Assembly (NCBI GenBank): GCA_949285425.1
Contig: CASEAJ010000047.1
Location: 52,328 to 116,327, forward strand
Direction of reading: 5' to 3'
From: an uncultured Porphyromonadaceae bacterium
Lineage (GTDB): Bacteria; Bacteroidota; Bacteroidia; Bacteroidales; Paludibacteraceae
Length of the DNA stretch: 64,000 nt
Both the position numbers and the translations under genes were made by a program. Within the stretch, counting starts at the first letter, position 1. The number at the start of each line of letters is the position of its first letter. The notes below the pieces were generated by a model, which was not told where the DNA came from, did not search any database, and worked only from the letters and a program-made list of their open reading frames with translations. Below, one piece after another: positions 19,055-29,809 of this stretch.

Positions 19055-19594
19055 TTAATCGGTTGTTTGTATACTTTTCAAATAAAAAATTATCTGTTCG
19101 AATATGAATTGTTCATCGGCCGACGGCTTCCTCCCGTCGCCTCCGCGCGTGTCGAGCAGGAAGTCGAACACCTCGCGCCGGCCGGTGTGTGTGCCGGCCT
19201 TCATGGTGGCGTCGGCGGCAAGTGCGGCGTAGAGCAGCGGCAGGGTTTCGCGCGTCGACAGGTCGATGAGCAGGTCGCAAGGGCGGGCGTTCATCCGCTC
19301 CTGCAGGCGTTTGCAGGGCCGCCCCCAGCACGTGGTGTCGCGCCGGGTGAACCGGTGCAGGGCCTGCGTGTCCGCCGGGCACGCCTTGGGCTTGCCGGCA
19401 AAGTAGCCCCACGCCTCGGCCTGTTTGCCCTCGCGGGCCAGGTAGTGCACGATGCTTTCGATGCCGGCGTCGGTGCCGTCGCTGTTGAAAAGCAGCCGTA
19501 TGGTGTGCGCCTTCTCGTAGTTGACGAAGCGGCTCTGCCGGGGCTGCCGGCGCAGTTGCTTGCGCAGCGTTCTGTTGAATATCCGTTGTTTCAT
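19055..19594 (-). CDS. Conserved Bacteroidetes protein (DUF6913-like)
   Basis: 179 residues, soluble, very basic N-terminus (MKQRIFNRTLRKQLRRQPRQ), then HTIRLLFNSDGTDAGIESIV, a central stretch with paired Cys, CDLLIDLSTRETLPLLYAAL, and a C-terminal DEQFIFEQIIFYLKSI helix. It resembles a family of uncharacterised Bacteroidetes proteins (DUF6913 as I recall). Sits 36 bases downstream of ligA and just upstream of dapA on the same strand, a neighbourhood that suggests cotranscription with ligA. No function assigned. Confidence 0.75.
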   Translation of the reverse strand: MKQRIFNRTLRKQLRRQPRQSRFVNYEKAHTIRLLFNSDGTDAGIESIVHYLAREGKQAEAWGYFAGKPKACPADTQALHRFTRRDTTCWGRPCKRLQERMNARPCDLLIDLSTRETLPLLYAALAADATMKAGTHTGRREVFDFLLDTRGGDGRKPSADEQFIFEQIIFYLKSIQTTD

Positions 19595-19630
19595 AAGTCG
19601 TCGTGTTGTGGTTGGTTTGCGGCGCCGGGG

Positions 19631-21637
<2,007 letters not shown>

Positions 21638-21683
21638 TCATTAAATGGAAGCGGAAAGCCACAGCAGGTTTCCGACTGCCGTG

Positions 21684-21691
21684 CAAATATA
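21684..21691 (-). promoter_or_regulatory. -7 box TATATTTG for ligA
   Basis: TAnnTTTG on the minus strand about 55 bases upstream of the ligA start. No clear -33. Confidence 0.45.
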
Positions 21692-21803
21692 GTTTTTTTT
21701 CCTTAAATGAAGAAAGGCCGACTGCCTGAGAGCCCGTTGGGATGATATGCACGTTATTAACCAATTTTAAGCGCAGAAAGGAACTCCTTCAAAATGTTTT
21801 TTT

Positions 21804-21811
21804 TACTTTTG
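21804..21811 (+). promoter_or_regulatory. -7 box TACTTTTG for the DUF1573 pair
   Basis: TAnnTTTG about 50 bases before the first DUF1573 gene. The leader carries an imperfect inverted repeat GAGTC...GACTC. Confidence 0.5.
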
Positions 21812-21862
21812 TGAGTCCTTTGTGACTCGTTCATTCAATAGAAATTGTAAAATAATTAAGTT

Positions 21863-22255
21863 ATGAAAAAGTTAAGTGTATTATTGTTGGGATTGTGTGT
21901 ATCCCTGGCTGCCATGTCTCAGGCAGTGCTGAAGTTTGAAGAAAAAGAATATGATTTTGGTAAGATATATGAGAAGGATGGGGATGTCAAGCATGAATTC
22001 AAGTTTACGAACGAAGGCGATTCAGCATTGATTATTACCAATGTGCGGGCCAGTTGCGGTTGCACTACTCCGTCGTGGACCAAGACTCCGGTAGAACCCG
22101 GCAAAACAGGAAAAATCAGTGTGAAGTACAGCACGCGGAACCGTCCGGGCAAGTTTACCAAAAGCATTATGGTCTCCACAAACAATAAAAATGTAGGAAG
22201 TGAACGTCTGATTATTCGTGGAGAAGTGATACCTAAAGAAGAAAGTGAAAAATGA
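21863..22255 (+). CDS. DUF1573 secreted protein, short
   Basis: 130 residues: signal peptide (MKKLSVLLLGLCVSLAAMSQ) and one DUF1573 immunoglobulin-like domain with FEEKEYDFGKI, FKFTNEGDSALIITNVRASC, CGCTTPSWTKTPVEPG and GKISVKYSTRNRPG. The family is abundant and exported in Bacteroidetes; function unknown, resembling the ASH/MSP-like fold. Its stop overlaps the next start in ATGA (22252-22255), so translation is coupled to a longer paralogue. Confidence 0.9.
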   Translation: MKKLSVLLLGLCVSLAAMSQAVLKFEEKEYDFGKIYEKDGDVKHEFKFTNEGDSALIITNVRASCGCTTPSWTKTPVEPGKTGKISVKYSTRNRPGKFTKSIMVSTNNKNVGSERLIIRGEVIPKEESEK

Positions 22256-23331
22256 TGAGAAGAATATTGTTTGCAGCATGTGTTGTCTTGATGCCGGTGT
22301 TTGCCTTTTCGCAGGCTGTCATTGCATTTGAAAACAAGACACATGATTTTGGTACGATAAAGGAGGCTGATGGACGGGTTTCGGTCGATTTTGTTTTTGA
22401 AAACCAGGGAAATGCTCCTTTGGTAATCAGCAAAGTGCAGGCTAGTTGCGGGTGTACGACACCTGCGTGGACCAAGAGTCCGGTAGAGCCGGGACAGAAA
22501 GGTAAGATAACCGTTACGTACAACCCCGCCGGACGTCCGGGAAATTTCAATAAAAGCATTTCCGTGCAGAGCAATGCTACGGTAGAACGTGAACGTCTGA
22601 TTATAAAAGGTGTTGTTATACCTAAGGCACAAAAGCCACAGACGGTTTATCGTGTGACGATGGGGGGTATCCGTTTGAACGATCGGGAGGTAGAATTTAC
22701 CAATGTGCAGAAAGGGCTTGTGAAAAGTGCGGGACTCAAGGTGAAAAATACCTCCGGAAGTGAAGTGAAAGTGTCAGTGGCCGGTTTGCCTCCTTATGTA
22801 ACAACAGATGCTACAGGACTGACTTTGGCAGCCAATGCAGAGCAGGAAATGAAATTTTCATTCGACTCGAAGCTTTGTCCGTGGTGGGGACCGGTGGTTG
22901 ATAGTGCCTATGTGGTATTGAACGGCAAGGAAGAACGTACGGATGTATACAAGTTGAAACTTTCGGCCAATGTGGTGGAAGATTTCAGCCGTATGACGCT
23001 CGAAGAAAAACGTACTGCCCCCATTCTTGAAATGCCGGAACGCACGCTTAATTTGGGAACCTTCAATGGCTTGGTGAAGCGTAACGGCACGTTCACGATA
23101 AGGAATGTAGGACAACGGCCGTTGGAAATCCGTCGCATTATATGTGACGACAAGGAAATCGTTCTGAAACAGGAGCAGATGACCATCAAGGGCGGACGGT
23201 CGGCCGAGTTGAAATTTACGGTGGATTCGAAAGTGCTGACAGCTGGCAGATATAATCGGGCAATCACTTTGCAGACCAATGATCCGGAAAACGTTTATGT
23301 AGTGCTCGGTGTGGTCTGGAACGTAGAGTAA
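22252..23331 (+). CDS. DUF1573 secreted protein, long
   Basis: 359 residues. Signal peptide (MRRILFAACVVLMPVFAFSQ), an N-terminal DUF1573 domain very similar to the preceding protein (ASCGCTTPAWTKSPVEPGQK), then a linker and one or two further Ig-like domains (residues about 130-240 and 250-359, e.g. RTLNLGTFNGLVKRNGTFTI, PLEIRRIICDDKEIVLKQEQ). Tandem duplication of the first domain with the upstream gene is evident. Located in the periplasm or on the surface; function unknown. A terminator follows. Confidence 0.9.
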   Translation: MMRRILFAACVVLMPVFAFSQAVIAFENKTHDFGTIKEADGRVSVDFVFENQGNAPLVISKVQASCGCTTPAWTKSPVEPGQKGKITVTYNPAGRPGNFNKSISVQSNATVERERLIIKGVVIPKAQKPQTVYRVTMGGIRLNDREVEFTNVQKGLVKSAGLKVKNTSGSEVKVSVAGLPPYVTTDATGLTLAANAEQEMKFSFDSKLCPWWGPVVDSAYVVLNGKEERTDVYKLKLSANVVEDFSRMTLEEKRTAPILEMPERTLNLGTFNGLVKRNGTFTIRNVGQRPLEIRRIICDDKEIVLKQEQMTIKGGRSAELKFTVDSKVLTAGRYNRAITLQTNDPENVYVVLGVVWNVE

Positions 23332-23362
23332 CACATTTGCTTTGCAGAATTTGTTTTGAGTG

Positions 23363-23395
23363 AGGAGGCTTAGGCAATCTAAACCTCCTTTTTTA
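23363..23395 (+). terminator. Terminator of the DUF1573 pair
   Basis: AGGAGGCTTAG, GCAAT loop, CTAAACCTCCT, then TTTTTT. Confidence 0.85.
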
Positions 23396-23423
23396 TCCTT
23401 TGAATCAGTAAACACGTTTGATT

Positions 23424-24554
23424 ATGCATTACAAACACAATGAACTGCATCCGGAAAACGACCCTCGCTACAAAGGGCTGGCGGTAAACCGGGGCGTGGA
23501 GGATGTGCCTGTGGTCAATCCTTACCGGCAGGCAAGAAAAAAACGTCGGCAATATACGGCCGATGAATATGTGGAAGGTATTCTTGCCGGTGACATATCT
23601 CTGTTAGGACAAGCAGTGACCTTGGTAGAGAGTGCTTTGCCCGAACATCAGGAAATAGCACAGAAAGTGATAGAAAAATGTCTGCCTCATGCCGGTCGTT
23701 CCATTCGTCTGGGTATAACAGGAGTGCCGGGTGCAGGTAAAAGTACCTTTATCGAAGCGTTGGGTATGCATCTTGTACGTGGCGGACATAAATTGGCTGT
23801 ATTGGCCATTGACCCCAGCAGCGAACGCTCGAAAGGCAGTATACTGGGTGACAAGACTCGAATGGAAGAATTGTCAGTAGCAAAGAATGCGTTCATTCGT
23901 CCTTCTCCTTCAGCTGGTTCGTTGGGCGGTGTGGCCCGCAAGACTCGTGAAAGTATCATCTTGTGTGAAGCAGCCGGCTTTGACACCATTTTTGTAGAAA
24001 CAGTCGGGGTAGGGCAGTCGGAAATATCGGTCCACTCCATGGTTGACTTCTTTTTGTTGATTCAACTGGCCGGAGCGGGCGATGAACTGCAAGGTATCAA
24101 GAGGGGCATTATGGAAATGGCCGACGGCATTGCCATCAACAAGGCCGATGGCAACAATCTGGAAAAAGCAAATGTGGCGCGTGCCCAGTTTCAGAACGCA
24201 CTTCATCTGTTCCCGCCTCACGAATCGGGTTGGTCGCCCGAGGTGCTTACTTGCTCTGCCATTGAATATAAGGGCATAGCCGAAGTATGGAATATGGTGG
24301 AACGTTATATTGCTTTTGTTCGGGCAAACGGTTATTTCGGACACAAGCGTAACATGCAGTCCAAGTATTGGATGTATGAAACCATTAATGAGCAGTTGAA
24401 ATCGAACTTTTATCAGAATAAGGAAATCAGAAGCATGCTTGCTGCGGAGGAAAAGCGTGTACTGGCAGATGAAGTCAGTTCTTTCATTGCAGCCAAAAAT
24501 CTGCTCGACTTTTATTTCGGACACAAGGACAGCGAAGGAGGCGAATGGAAGTAA
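23424..24554 (+). CDS. meaB: Methylmalonyl-CoA mutase-associated GTPase MeaB
   Basis: G3E-family GTPase that guards cobalamin loading and reactivation of methylmalonyl-CoA mutase. 376 residues from the ATG at 23424 (an in-frame TTG lies two codons before). Walker A GVPGAGKST at about 100-108, IDPSSERSKGSILGDKTRM, FVETVGVGQSE switch region and NKADG base-recognition motif. The mutase itself is not in the window, but the epimerase and decarboxylase that act after it are at 44.4-48.8 kb. The last 10 bases overlap the DNA methyltransferase gene. Confidence 0.95.
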   Translation: MHYKHNELHPENDPRYKGLAVNRGVEDVPVVNPYRQARKKRRQYTADEYVEGILAGDISLLGQAVTLVESALPEHQEIAQKVIEKCLPHAGRSIRLGITGVPGAGKSTFIEALGMHLVRGGHKLAVLAIDPSSERSKGSILGDKTRMEELSVAKNAFIRPSPSAGSLGGVARKTRESIILCEAAGFDTIFVETVGVGQSEISVHSMVDFFLLIQLAGAGDELQGIKRGIMEMADGIAINKADGNNLEKANVARAQFQNALHLFPPHESGWSPEVLTCSAIEYKGIAEVWNMVERYIAFVRANGYFGHKRNMQSKYWMYETINEQLKSNFYQNKEIRSMLAAEEKRVLADEVSSFIAAKNLLDFYFGHKDSEGGEWK

Positions 24555-25258
24555 ACGTGATATATCGGCAGTCTTGCCTGGATGGATTGAAGCAATTACC
24601 GGACGCTTGTGTCGACCTTTTGTTTACGGACCCGCCCTATTATCAGTATCGGGCTCAGAACGTACAGGGGCTAAAAAATCACAAGGATGTGGTGACAGAA
24701 TTTGATTTTGATGGATTCGAATCGGAAGGGGCTTATCTGTCATTTTTGGAAGAGGTGCTGACCGAATGCTATCGGGTGTGCAAGCCGGGTGCGGCAGGTT
24801 ATGTGTGGTGTGGCGACGACTTCGTGTCCTATTTGAACCGAATGGTCGGACGGGTGGGCTTTCAGTTCCGCAAAGTTATCCATTGGCACAAAACCAATCC
24901 TTTTCCCGCTATATATACCCGTAAAATGTTTGCCAACAGCATGGAGATGATGGTGCATTTTTCCAAGGGAACCCCCAAGACATGGAATCGTAAGCCGGTG
25001 AATGAAATGCACAATTTCATCGAGGCACCCATCTGCATGGGGAAGGAACGCACGAAGCATAAAACGCAGAAACCGCTCAAAGTGTGTTTGCCCTATATAG
25101 AAATCAGCAGTAACGAGGGTGATCTTGTGCTCGATCCATTCATGGGGTCGGGTAGCACTGCCGTGGCTTGTCGTATGCTCAACCGCAACTTTATCGGCTA
25201 CGAACTGAATGCGGAGTTTTGTGATATCGCTCGTCAAAGGTTGTCGGACTTATCATAG
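24545..25258 (+). CDS. Orphan DNA methyltransferase (N6-adenine/N4-cytosine, beta type)
   Basis: 237 residues. Catalytic DPPY motif at 29-32 comes before the SAM-binding DPFMGSG motif at 197-203, the order of beta-class amino-methyltransferases, and the last lines NFIGYELNAEFCDIARQRL match that SAM pocket. No recognisable target-recognition insert beyond about 100-180. No restriction enzyme gene adjoins it. The start overlaps meaB by 10 bases, so it is translated from the same mRNA. Likely a solitary regulatory or epigenetic methylase; target sequence unknown. Confidence 0.9.
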   Translation: MEVNVIYRQSCLDGLKQLPDACVDLLFTDPPYYQYRAQNVQGLKNHKDVVTEFDFDGFESEGAYLSFLEEVLTECYRVCKPGAAGYVWCGDDFVSYLNRMVGRVGFQFRKVIHWHKTNPFPAIYTRKMFANSMEMMVHFSKGTPKTWNRKPVNEMHNFIEAPICMGKERTKHKTQKPLKVCLPYIEISSNEGDLVLDPFMGSGSTAVACRMLNRNFIGYELNAEFCDIARQRLSDLS

Positions 25259-25293
25259 AATCATCGAAAACAGACTGATGTCTGGAGTGAATA

Positions 25294-25339
25294 TACCCCC
25301 GACAGGTGTCATTCGATTGAATGACACCTGTCGGGGGTA
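25294..25339. terminator. Strong palindrome after the methyltransferase gene
   Basis: ACCCCCGACAGGTGTCATTC, loop GATT, exact complement: 20-bp perfect arms (21 counting the outer T-A). No U tract. May stop transcription from either side; it also shields the lipoprotein gene. Confidence 0.75.
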
Positions 25340-25344
25340 ATTTA

Positions 25345-25353
25345 TAAGGTTTA
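25345..25353. other. 9-bp target-site duplication, left
   Basis: TAAGGTTTA, repeated exactly at 25669-25677 on the other side of the MITE-like element. Confidence 0.85.
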
Positions 25354-25668
25354 CGTGAGTTCGGGATAAAGTTTTCGTGCGCCACGCAGCATGATGTTCC
25401 CTTTTTATGCCGTCAAAGTTATCGTCCCACATGCGTGGGACGTTCTTTTCACCTATGTGAAAAGATAACTTTAAAGGCATAAACACACGACATCATGAAG
25501 AAGGACCGATGACATGCTCCTTTTCCCTGAACTTGTTTTCGGTCTTATGTCAGTCTTCTGTTGATTTCTTCAGCCTACATTCACAGGAATATATTGCCAT
25601 ATAACAGATAGTTATCGTTATACGGCTAATATCCAATGAATGATTTTTATTCTTATGTCAAACTCACG
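25354..25668. mobile_element. MITE-like element M, intact copy (315 bp)
   Basis: Bounded by CGTGAGTT and AACTCACG and flanked by the 9-bp direct repeat TAAGGTTTA, the footprint of a transposition. Non-coding. Near its left end a long stem (AAAGTTATC / GATAACTTT) encloses two 22-bp-spaced palindromes, GTCCCACATGCGTGGGAC (core at 25428) and TTTTCACCTATGTGAAAA (core at 25450). Diverged copies lie at 55686-55975 and, inverted, at 63684-63890. It inserted 3 bases past the lipoprotein gene's stop. Confidence 0.85.
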
Positions 25669-25680
25669 TAAGGTTTACTA

Positions 25681-27513
25681 TTACTGTTTTTTGTTGACAT
25701 CTTTGAGAATCTCCAGCGGCTTTTGTTCCAGCAGTGGAATGGCCAAATGATCCCATGTTTCGGTGAATTCGAAATTGGCTTTTAAGGTCAGTTTGTGAGG
25801 ATAGTAGAATACATCTTCCGGCTGACGCCGTGTGGTGAAGTCGCCTGTGTCCCACTTGCCGTTGCCGTTTTCGTCGATGAACATCCGGATGTAGTAGTCG
25901 GTTGGTTTCAAATGTTTGAATACGGTCTGCTTCGGGTCGGCAGGCAGTGAACGTACTGGTTTGTCTTTGCTGTCGAGCAGTTGTATTACAGCCCGTTCAT
26001 CATAGTTTACCAACTCTATTTTCAGTTCTGAATATTCATCGAGTGAGCGTATTTTGAATGTGCCCGAGTAGCGGTCGTTCACTTTCTGGTATATGCTTAG
26101 AAAGGCTGCGGAGTCAATGTCCAGTACATATGATTTTTCCGGTTCCCATGTATGATGTATGGAGAATCTCATGTTGGTTGAGTCCGTCACAACCCATTCA
26201 TAGGGCAAGGGTTTGAGCAGCGTGTCGACTTTTTCGCTGAGTACTACCATCGACGTGTCGTATGCAAGCAGTGGCTCGCTGCTAAAAATGGTAACCGGGT
26301 TGTATATTTCAAATGTCCCTGCTACATTGGTCTTGAACTCCAGAGGCTCAATTTTGGGCGTTTCTTTTTCCTTGCTCGGTTTCACCCGAATGTTTCTTTT
26401 CCGCATGGCAATGGTAAGTGTGTCGGAAGTTTCTTCCAATTGGAATATGGAGTCGGTCTTGAAATAAGTCATGACCATTTGCATGGAGTCGATTTTCGAT
26501 ACCAGTGTGTCCGTAATCCAATAATTTAATGTGTCGAGCGTTGGGTTGGTCTGCAGAATGTATTTTGTGCTGTCCCAATCGAAGTTGAGTGGTTCTATGC
26601 GTGGTAATTCGCTCAGTGTAGTGTTGAAATAGAGCGTGAACATTTCGGGTCGCAGGCGTTCGGCTTTCGTAAAGTATTGACGTTTTTTGTTTTCTTTGAA
26701 AAAGCGGAGCAGCAAGTCATCAGGATAATAATGGGCACGTTCGTACACGCGTATTGTGTCAATGGTGAGCGAGTCGGTCCAGGTGGTGTCGCGGTGTTCA
26801 ACCATTTCCACCGTAGGGACTATGAGCGAGTCATACATGGCGAGTCCTTCACCGGCCTGGAAATAGTAGTCACGGTTGTTGTCGCCCAGGGCGAAAATCT
26901 GATAACTGCCCGCCTTTATATTATTGATGGTGAAATATCCGTTGGCATCGGTTTTGCCGATACGCAGAAACGGCTTTCTGGTAAATACAGAATCATGGTG
27001 TTCGGCGTAGATACCAACAATTGTTCCTGAGACAGGATTCAGGTCTTCAGCATTGATAAGTATGCCCGATACGCTCAAAGTATCGATGTCGCCTCCGGTA
27101 GAGAAAGAAAAACTGTAATTGCTCAGCGGATTTTTTTCGTTGAGGTCAACAATGGCATTGCCGAAGTCTATGGTATAGGTGGTTCCGCTTTCAAGCGTGT
27201 CTTCGAATGTGACAATCAGCCGTTTTCCGAATGACCGGATGTCCGGAGCTTTTTGCTGCGGCGGAGATACGACTACTTCTTCCGTGACCTTTTCCAGGGA
27301 AATGTTTTCATCGAAGTCTACCAGAATTTCCTTTTTGGTAAAATTCATAGAGCCGTTTTCGGGAACGGACTTCATAACTCTCGGAGGAGTCTCATCTTTG
27401 GGACCTCCGGTGGGACCCGGACCTTTGTTTGCACAAGAATAGACGAAAAACAATATGCAGAATAAGCGGAAGGTTTCGTTTATCAGTTTATAGTTTCTTT
27501 TATCCATATTCAT
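25681..27513 (-). CDS. Ig-like domain surface lipoprotein
   Basis: 610 residues. Lipoprotein signal with lipobox VYSC, acylated Cys27, followed by ANKGPGPTGGPKDETPPRV. Domains: an N-terminal bacterial Ig-like (Big_5/SbsA-type) domain at about 40-140 (PENGSMNFTKKEILVDFDEN, DTLESGTTYTIDFGNAIVDL), a carboxypeptidase-like fold at about 145-215 (GYFTINNIKAGSYQIFALGD), and a third near the C-terminus (KHLKPTDYYIRMFIDENGNG). Widely conserved in Bacteroidetes; function unknown. DUF2851 gene lies 7 bases upstream, so they are cotranscribed. Its 3' end abuts a MITE insertion. Confidence 0.88.
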   Translation of the reverse strand: MNMDKRNYKLINETFRLFCILFFVYSCANKGPGPTGGPKDETPPRVMKSVPENGSMNFTKKEILVDFDENISLEKVTEEVVVSPPQQKAPDIRSFGKRLIVTFEDTLESGTTYTIDFGNAIVDLNEKNPLSNYSFSFSTGGDIDTLSVSGILINAEDLNPVSGTIVGIYAEHHDSVFTRKPFLRIGKTDANGYFTINNIKAGSYQIFALGDNNRDYYFQAGEGLAMYDSLIVPTVEMVEHRDTTWTDSLTIDTIRVYERAHYYPDDLLLRFFKENKKRQYFTKAERLRPEMFTLYFNTTLSELPRIEPLNFDWDSTKYILQTNPTLDTLNYWITDTLVSKIDSMQMVMTYFKTDSIFQLEETSDTLTIAMRKRNIRVKPSKEKETPKIEPLEFKTNVAGTFEIYNPVTIFSSEPLLAYDTSMVVLSEKVDTLLKPLPYEWVVTDSTNMRFSIHHTWEPEKSYVLDIDSAAFLSIYQKVNDRYSGTFKIRSLDEYSELKIELVNYDERAVIQLLDSKDKPVRSLPADPKQTVFKHLKPTDYYIRMFIDENGNGKWDTGDFTTRRQPEDVFYYPHKLTLKANFEFTETWDHLAIPLLEQKPLEILKDVNKKQ

Positions 27514-27520
27514 TCGAATG

Positions 27521-28813
27521 TTATTTGACGGGTTGTGGTAGTGTGAGTACCTTGTGTCCTATCCGGCAATGGATGCAGGCTTTTCTGTCGCAATAGTTTT
27601 TTTTCAGTTGCAGCAAGGCTTGGGTGTCATAAGCCGATTGACAGGCAATGCCAAGGTCGTTCCACAAGGAAATGATGGCATTTCGTTCGGCCGGAAGTTC
27701 TTCAAGCAGACTGATGGCCCGGTCTTTCAAGGGCTGGTCTCCCTTGTGTGCGGCGTAACAGAACAGAAACGGAACAACGGTGTTGATGAGAATGACCCGA
27801 ATGGATTGTATTCCCAGTTTCTTTGATCTTTTTTTATCTGTTTGCGGCGAAAAAAAGGTGTAATGCAACTCCCAATAGTCCGATGGCGTGCATGTGAACA
27901 GACTTTGCAGATAGTCACATTCCGGTCGTTCAACAATTTTGGAGAACAGTTTGGAAGATGAGTGGATTAATGCGGCAAACTGTGCAATACGGACATGTGG
28001 AAAATTAGTCGGCCGTAAACGCGACAACTTCCAGTGGCTTTGGTCGAGTATTCTTTTTAACTGGTATTTGTGTTGCAGAAAATTATATTCTGCACTCAGT
28101 TGTGCGGGGTATGAACCCTCGGCAGACGTTTCGGGTAACAGTCCCGCCTGACCGAAAAGAAGCGATTCTATTTGCAACAGGTTGTCTTTATGTTTGGCCA
28201 GCACGTTGAGCGGAATGGATTTGGCCAACAGCTCAAAAGCCTGGCTGTTGGTAGAAAAACCGAAATTGCGGGCCAGTGTGATGTAGAAGCATTCTTCCCA
28301 ATGCATGTGTGTGTCTTGCAGCAGCTGTTCAATGGACTTCGTCTTTTGTTCGAGCCGTTCGACAAGCAGTGCGTTCTTCCAGTTCTGGATAAATATGCCA
28401 GGCACGTCCGGAAGTTTGTCGGCACAGGCAACCGGAGTGGTGTTCTGAATCAGATGCTGGTAATTCTGTTCTATGTGTTCAGGATATCTCAGAACGAGTT
28501 GGGTGACTCTGTTGCCGTTTTGTGAATAAACATCTGTATCTGCGTCGGTAACAACGTGTAGGATTACCGAGTTATAGGCTTTGTCTGTTTGATGGTTGTG
28601 CCGGTTCCAGTCCGATGATTTTACATGTATCTCCACGTTGCCAGCCCACAGTGTGTTGCCTATTTTTATTTTGGCGTTAAAGAAGTCGGGTCCGGCATTG
28701 GTGTTGTGAAGGCCGACATCGATAATCTCGACCGGTTCGTTGTCCGTAGTGCTCTGCTGCTGGGCAGAGAAAAGTTTGTTTTGCCATATGTAGTGCAGAA
28801 CAGCTTCTTTCAT
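27521..28813 (-). CDS. DUF2851 family protein
   Basis: 430 residues, soluble, no signal peptide. Recognised by its conserved start (MKEAVLHYIWQNKLF), VEIIDVGLHNTNAGPDFFNA, GNVEIHVKSSDWNRHNHQTD and YNSVILHVV; C-terminus has paired cysteines (CDRKACIHCRIGHKVL). A Bacteroidetes-specific family with no assigned function; the GNVEIH-K-SDW core resembles a nuclease-like fold, which is only a guess. Middle gene of a minus-strand run with GT2 upstream and the Ig-like lipoprotein downstream. Confidence 0.88.
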   Translation of the reverse strand: MKEAVLHYIWQNKLFSAQQQSTTDNEPVEIIDVGLHNTNAGPDFFNAKIKIGNTLWAGNVEIHVKSSDWNRHNHQTDKAYNSVILHVVTDADTDVYSQNGNRVTQLVLRYPEHIEQNYQHLIQNTTPVACADKLPDVPGIFIQNWKNALLVERLEQKTKSIEQLLQDTHMHWEECFYITLARNFGFSTNSQAFELLAKSIPLNVLAKHKDNLLQIESLLFGQAGLLPETSAEGSYPAQLSAEYNFLQHKYQLKRILDQSHWKLSRLRPTNFPHVRIAQFAALIHSSSKLFSKIVERPECDYLQSLFTCTPSDYWELHYTFFSPQTDKKRSKKLGIQSIRVILINTVVPFLFCYAAHKGDQPLKDRAISLLEELPAERNAIISLWNDLGIACQSAYDTQALLQLKKNYCDRKACIHCRIGHKVLTLPQPVK

Positions 28814-28850
28814 TCGTGATTAGCGTTTGGTGTTTTACTAATCGGTCCCA

Positions 28851-29804
28851 TCATAATTTTTGGGATATCTGGTATAGGTTCCTTTCGGATGAGTTGCGTG
28901 AAATGATTTCGGCTATGAATCCGGTGAGGAAAAGTTGTGTGCCGAGAATCATGGCTACCAGCGCAATATAGAAATACGGGCTGGAAGTTACCAACGGAGC
29001 AGCTATGTGTGCGGAAAGGGCTATCAGCTTGTTGACTCCTACGATAATTATCATGATTAACCCGATGAAAAACATCAGACTGCCTATCAGTCCGAAGAAA
29101 TGCATGGGTTTTTTCCCGAATTTGGCAAGAAACCAGGCCGTCATCAGGTCCAGATAGCCGTTTACGAAACGGTTCATACCGAATTTGCTGGTACCGAACT
29201 GCCTTTTGTGGTGTATCACCGCTTTTTCTCCTATTTTTGTAAAACCGGCATTCTTGGCCAGGTAGGGAATGTAACGATGCATGTCGCCGTACACCTCTAT
29301 GTTTTTGACCACTTCATTTCGGTAGGCTTTCAATCCGCAGTTCATGTCGTGCAGTTTCAGTCCGGTTACCTTACGTGCTACGGCATTGTACAGTTTGGAT
29401 GGCAGGTTTTTGGTCAGTTTGGAGTCGAGCCGTTTTTTCTTCCATCCCGAAACCAGGTCAAACCCATCGTTCTTTATCATGGAATAAAGTTCGGGTATTT
29501 CATCTGGACTGTCTTGCAGGTCAGCGTCCATGGTGATGACAACATCTCCCATTGCTTCCTGAAATCCGCAATGCAGGGCCGGCGATTTGCCGTAGTTATG
29601 GCGAAACCGGATACCTTTTACCGTGTCGGGAGACAAGGCTTTCAATTTTTCTATTTCATGCCAGGAACGGTCTGTACTCCCATCGTCAACGAAGATGACC
29701 TCATAACTGAACTTATGTTCGAGCATGACTTTCTGTATCCATTCAAAAAGTTTCGGAAGCGACTCTTCCTCGTTGTACAGGGGTACTACTATCGTTATGT
29801 CCAT
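28851..29804 (-). CDS. Glycosyltransferase family 2, polyprenyl-phosphate type
   Basis: 317 residues. N-terminal GT-A domain: ITIVVPLYNEEESLPKLFEW, VIFVDDGSTDRSW, MDADLQDSPDEIPEL (DXD-like), GLKLHDMNCGLKAYRNEV, then two C-terminal membrane helices (about 232-255 and 265-295). This is the layout of GtrB/DPM-like enzymes that move a sugar onto undecaprenyl phosphate. It follows the DUF4199 gene by 5 bases. Substrate not determinable. Confidence 0.92.
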   Translation of the reverse strand: MDITIVVPLYNEEESLPKLFEWIQKVMLEHKFSYEVIFVDDGSTDRSWHEIEKLKALSPDTVKGIRFRHNYGKSPALHCGFQEAMGDVVITMDADLQDSPDEIPELYSMIKNDGFDLVSGWKKKRLDSKLTKNLPSKLYNAVARKVTGLKLHDMNCGLKAYRNEVVKNIEVYGDMHRYIPYLAKNAGFTKIGEKAVIHHKRQFGTSKFGMNRFVNGYLDLMTAWFLAKFGKKPMHFFGLIGSLMFFIGLIMIIIVGVNKLIALSAHIAAPLVTSSPYFYIALVAMILGTQLFLTGFIAEIISRNSSERNLYQISQKL

Positions 29805-29809
29805 GTCTG

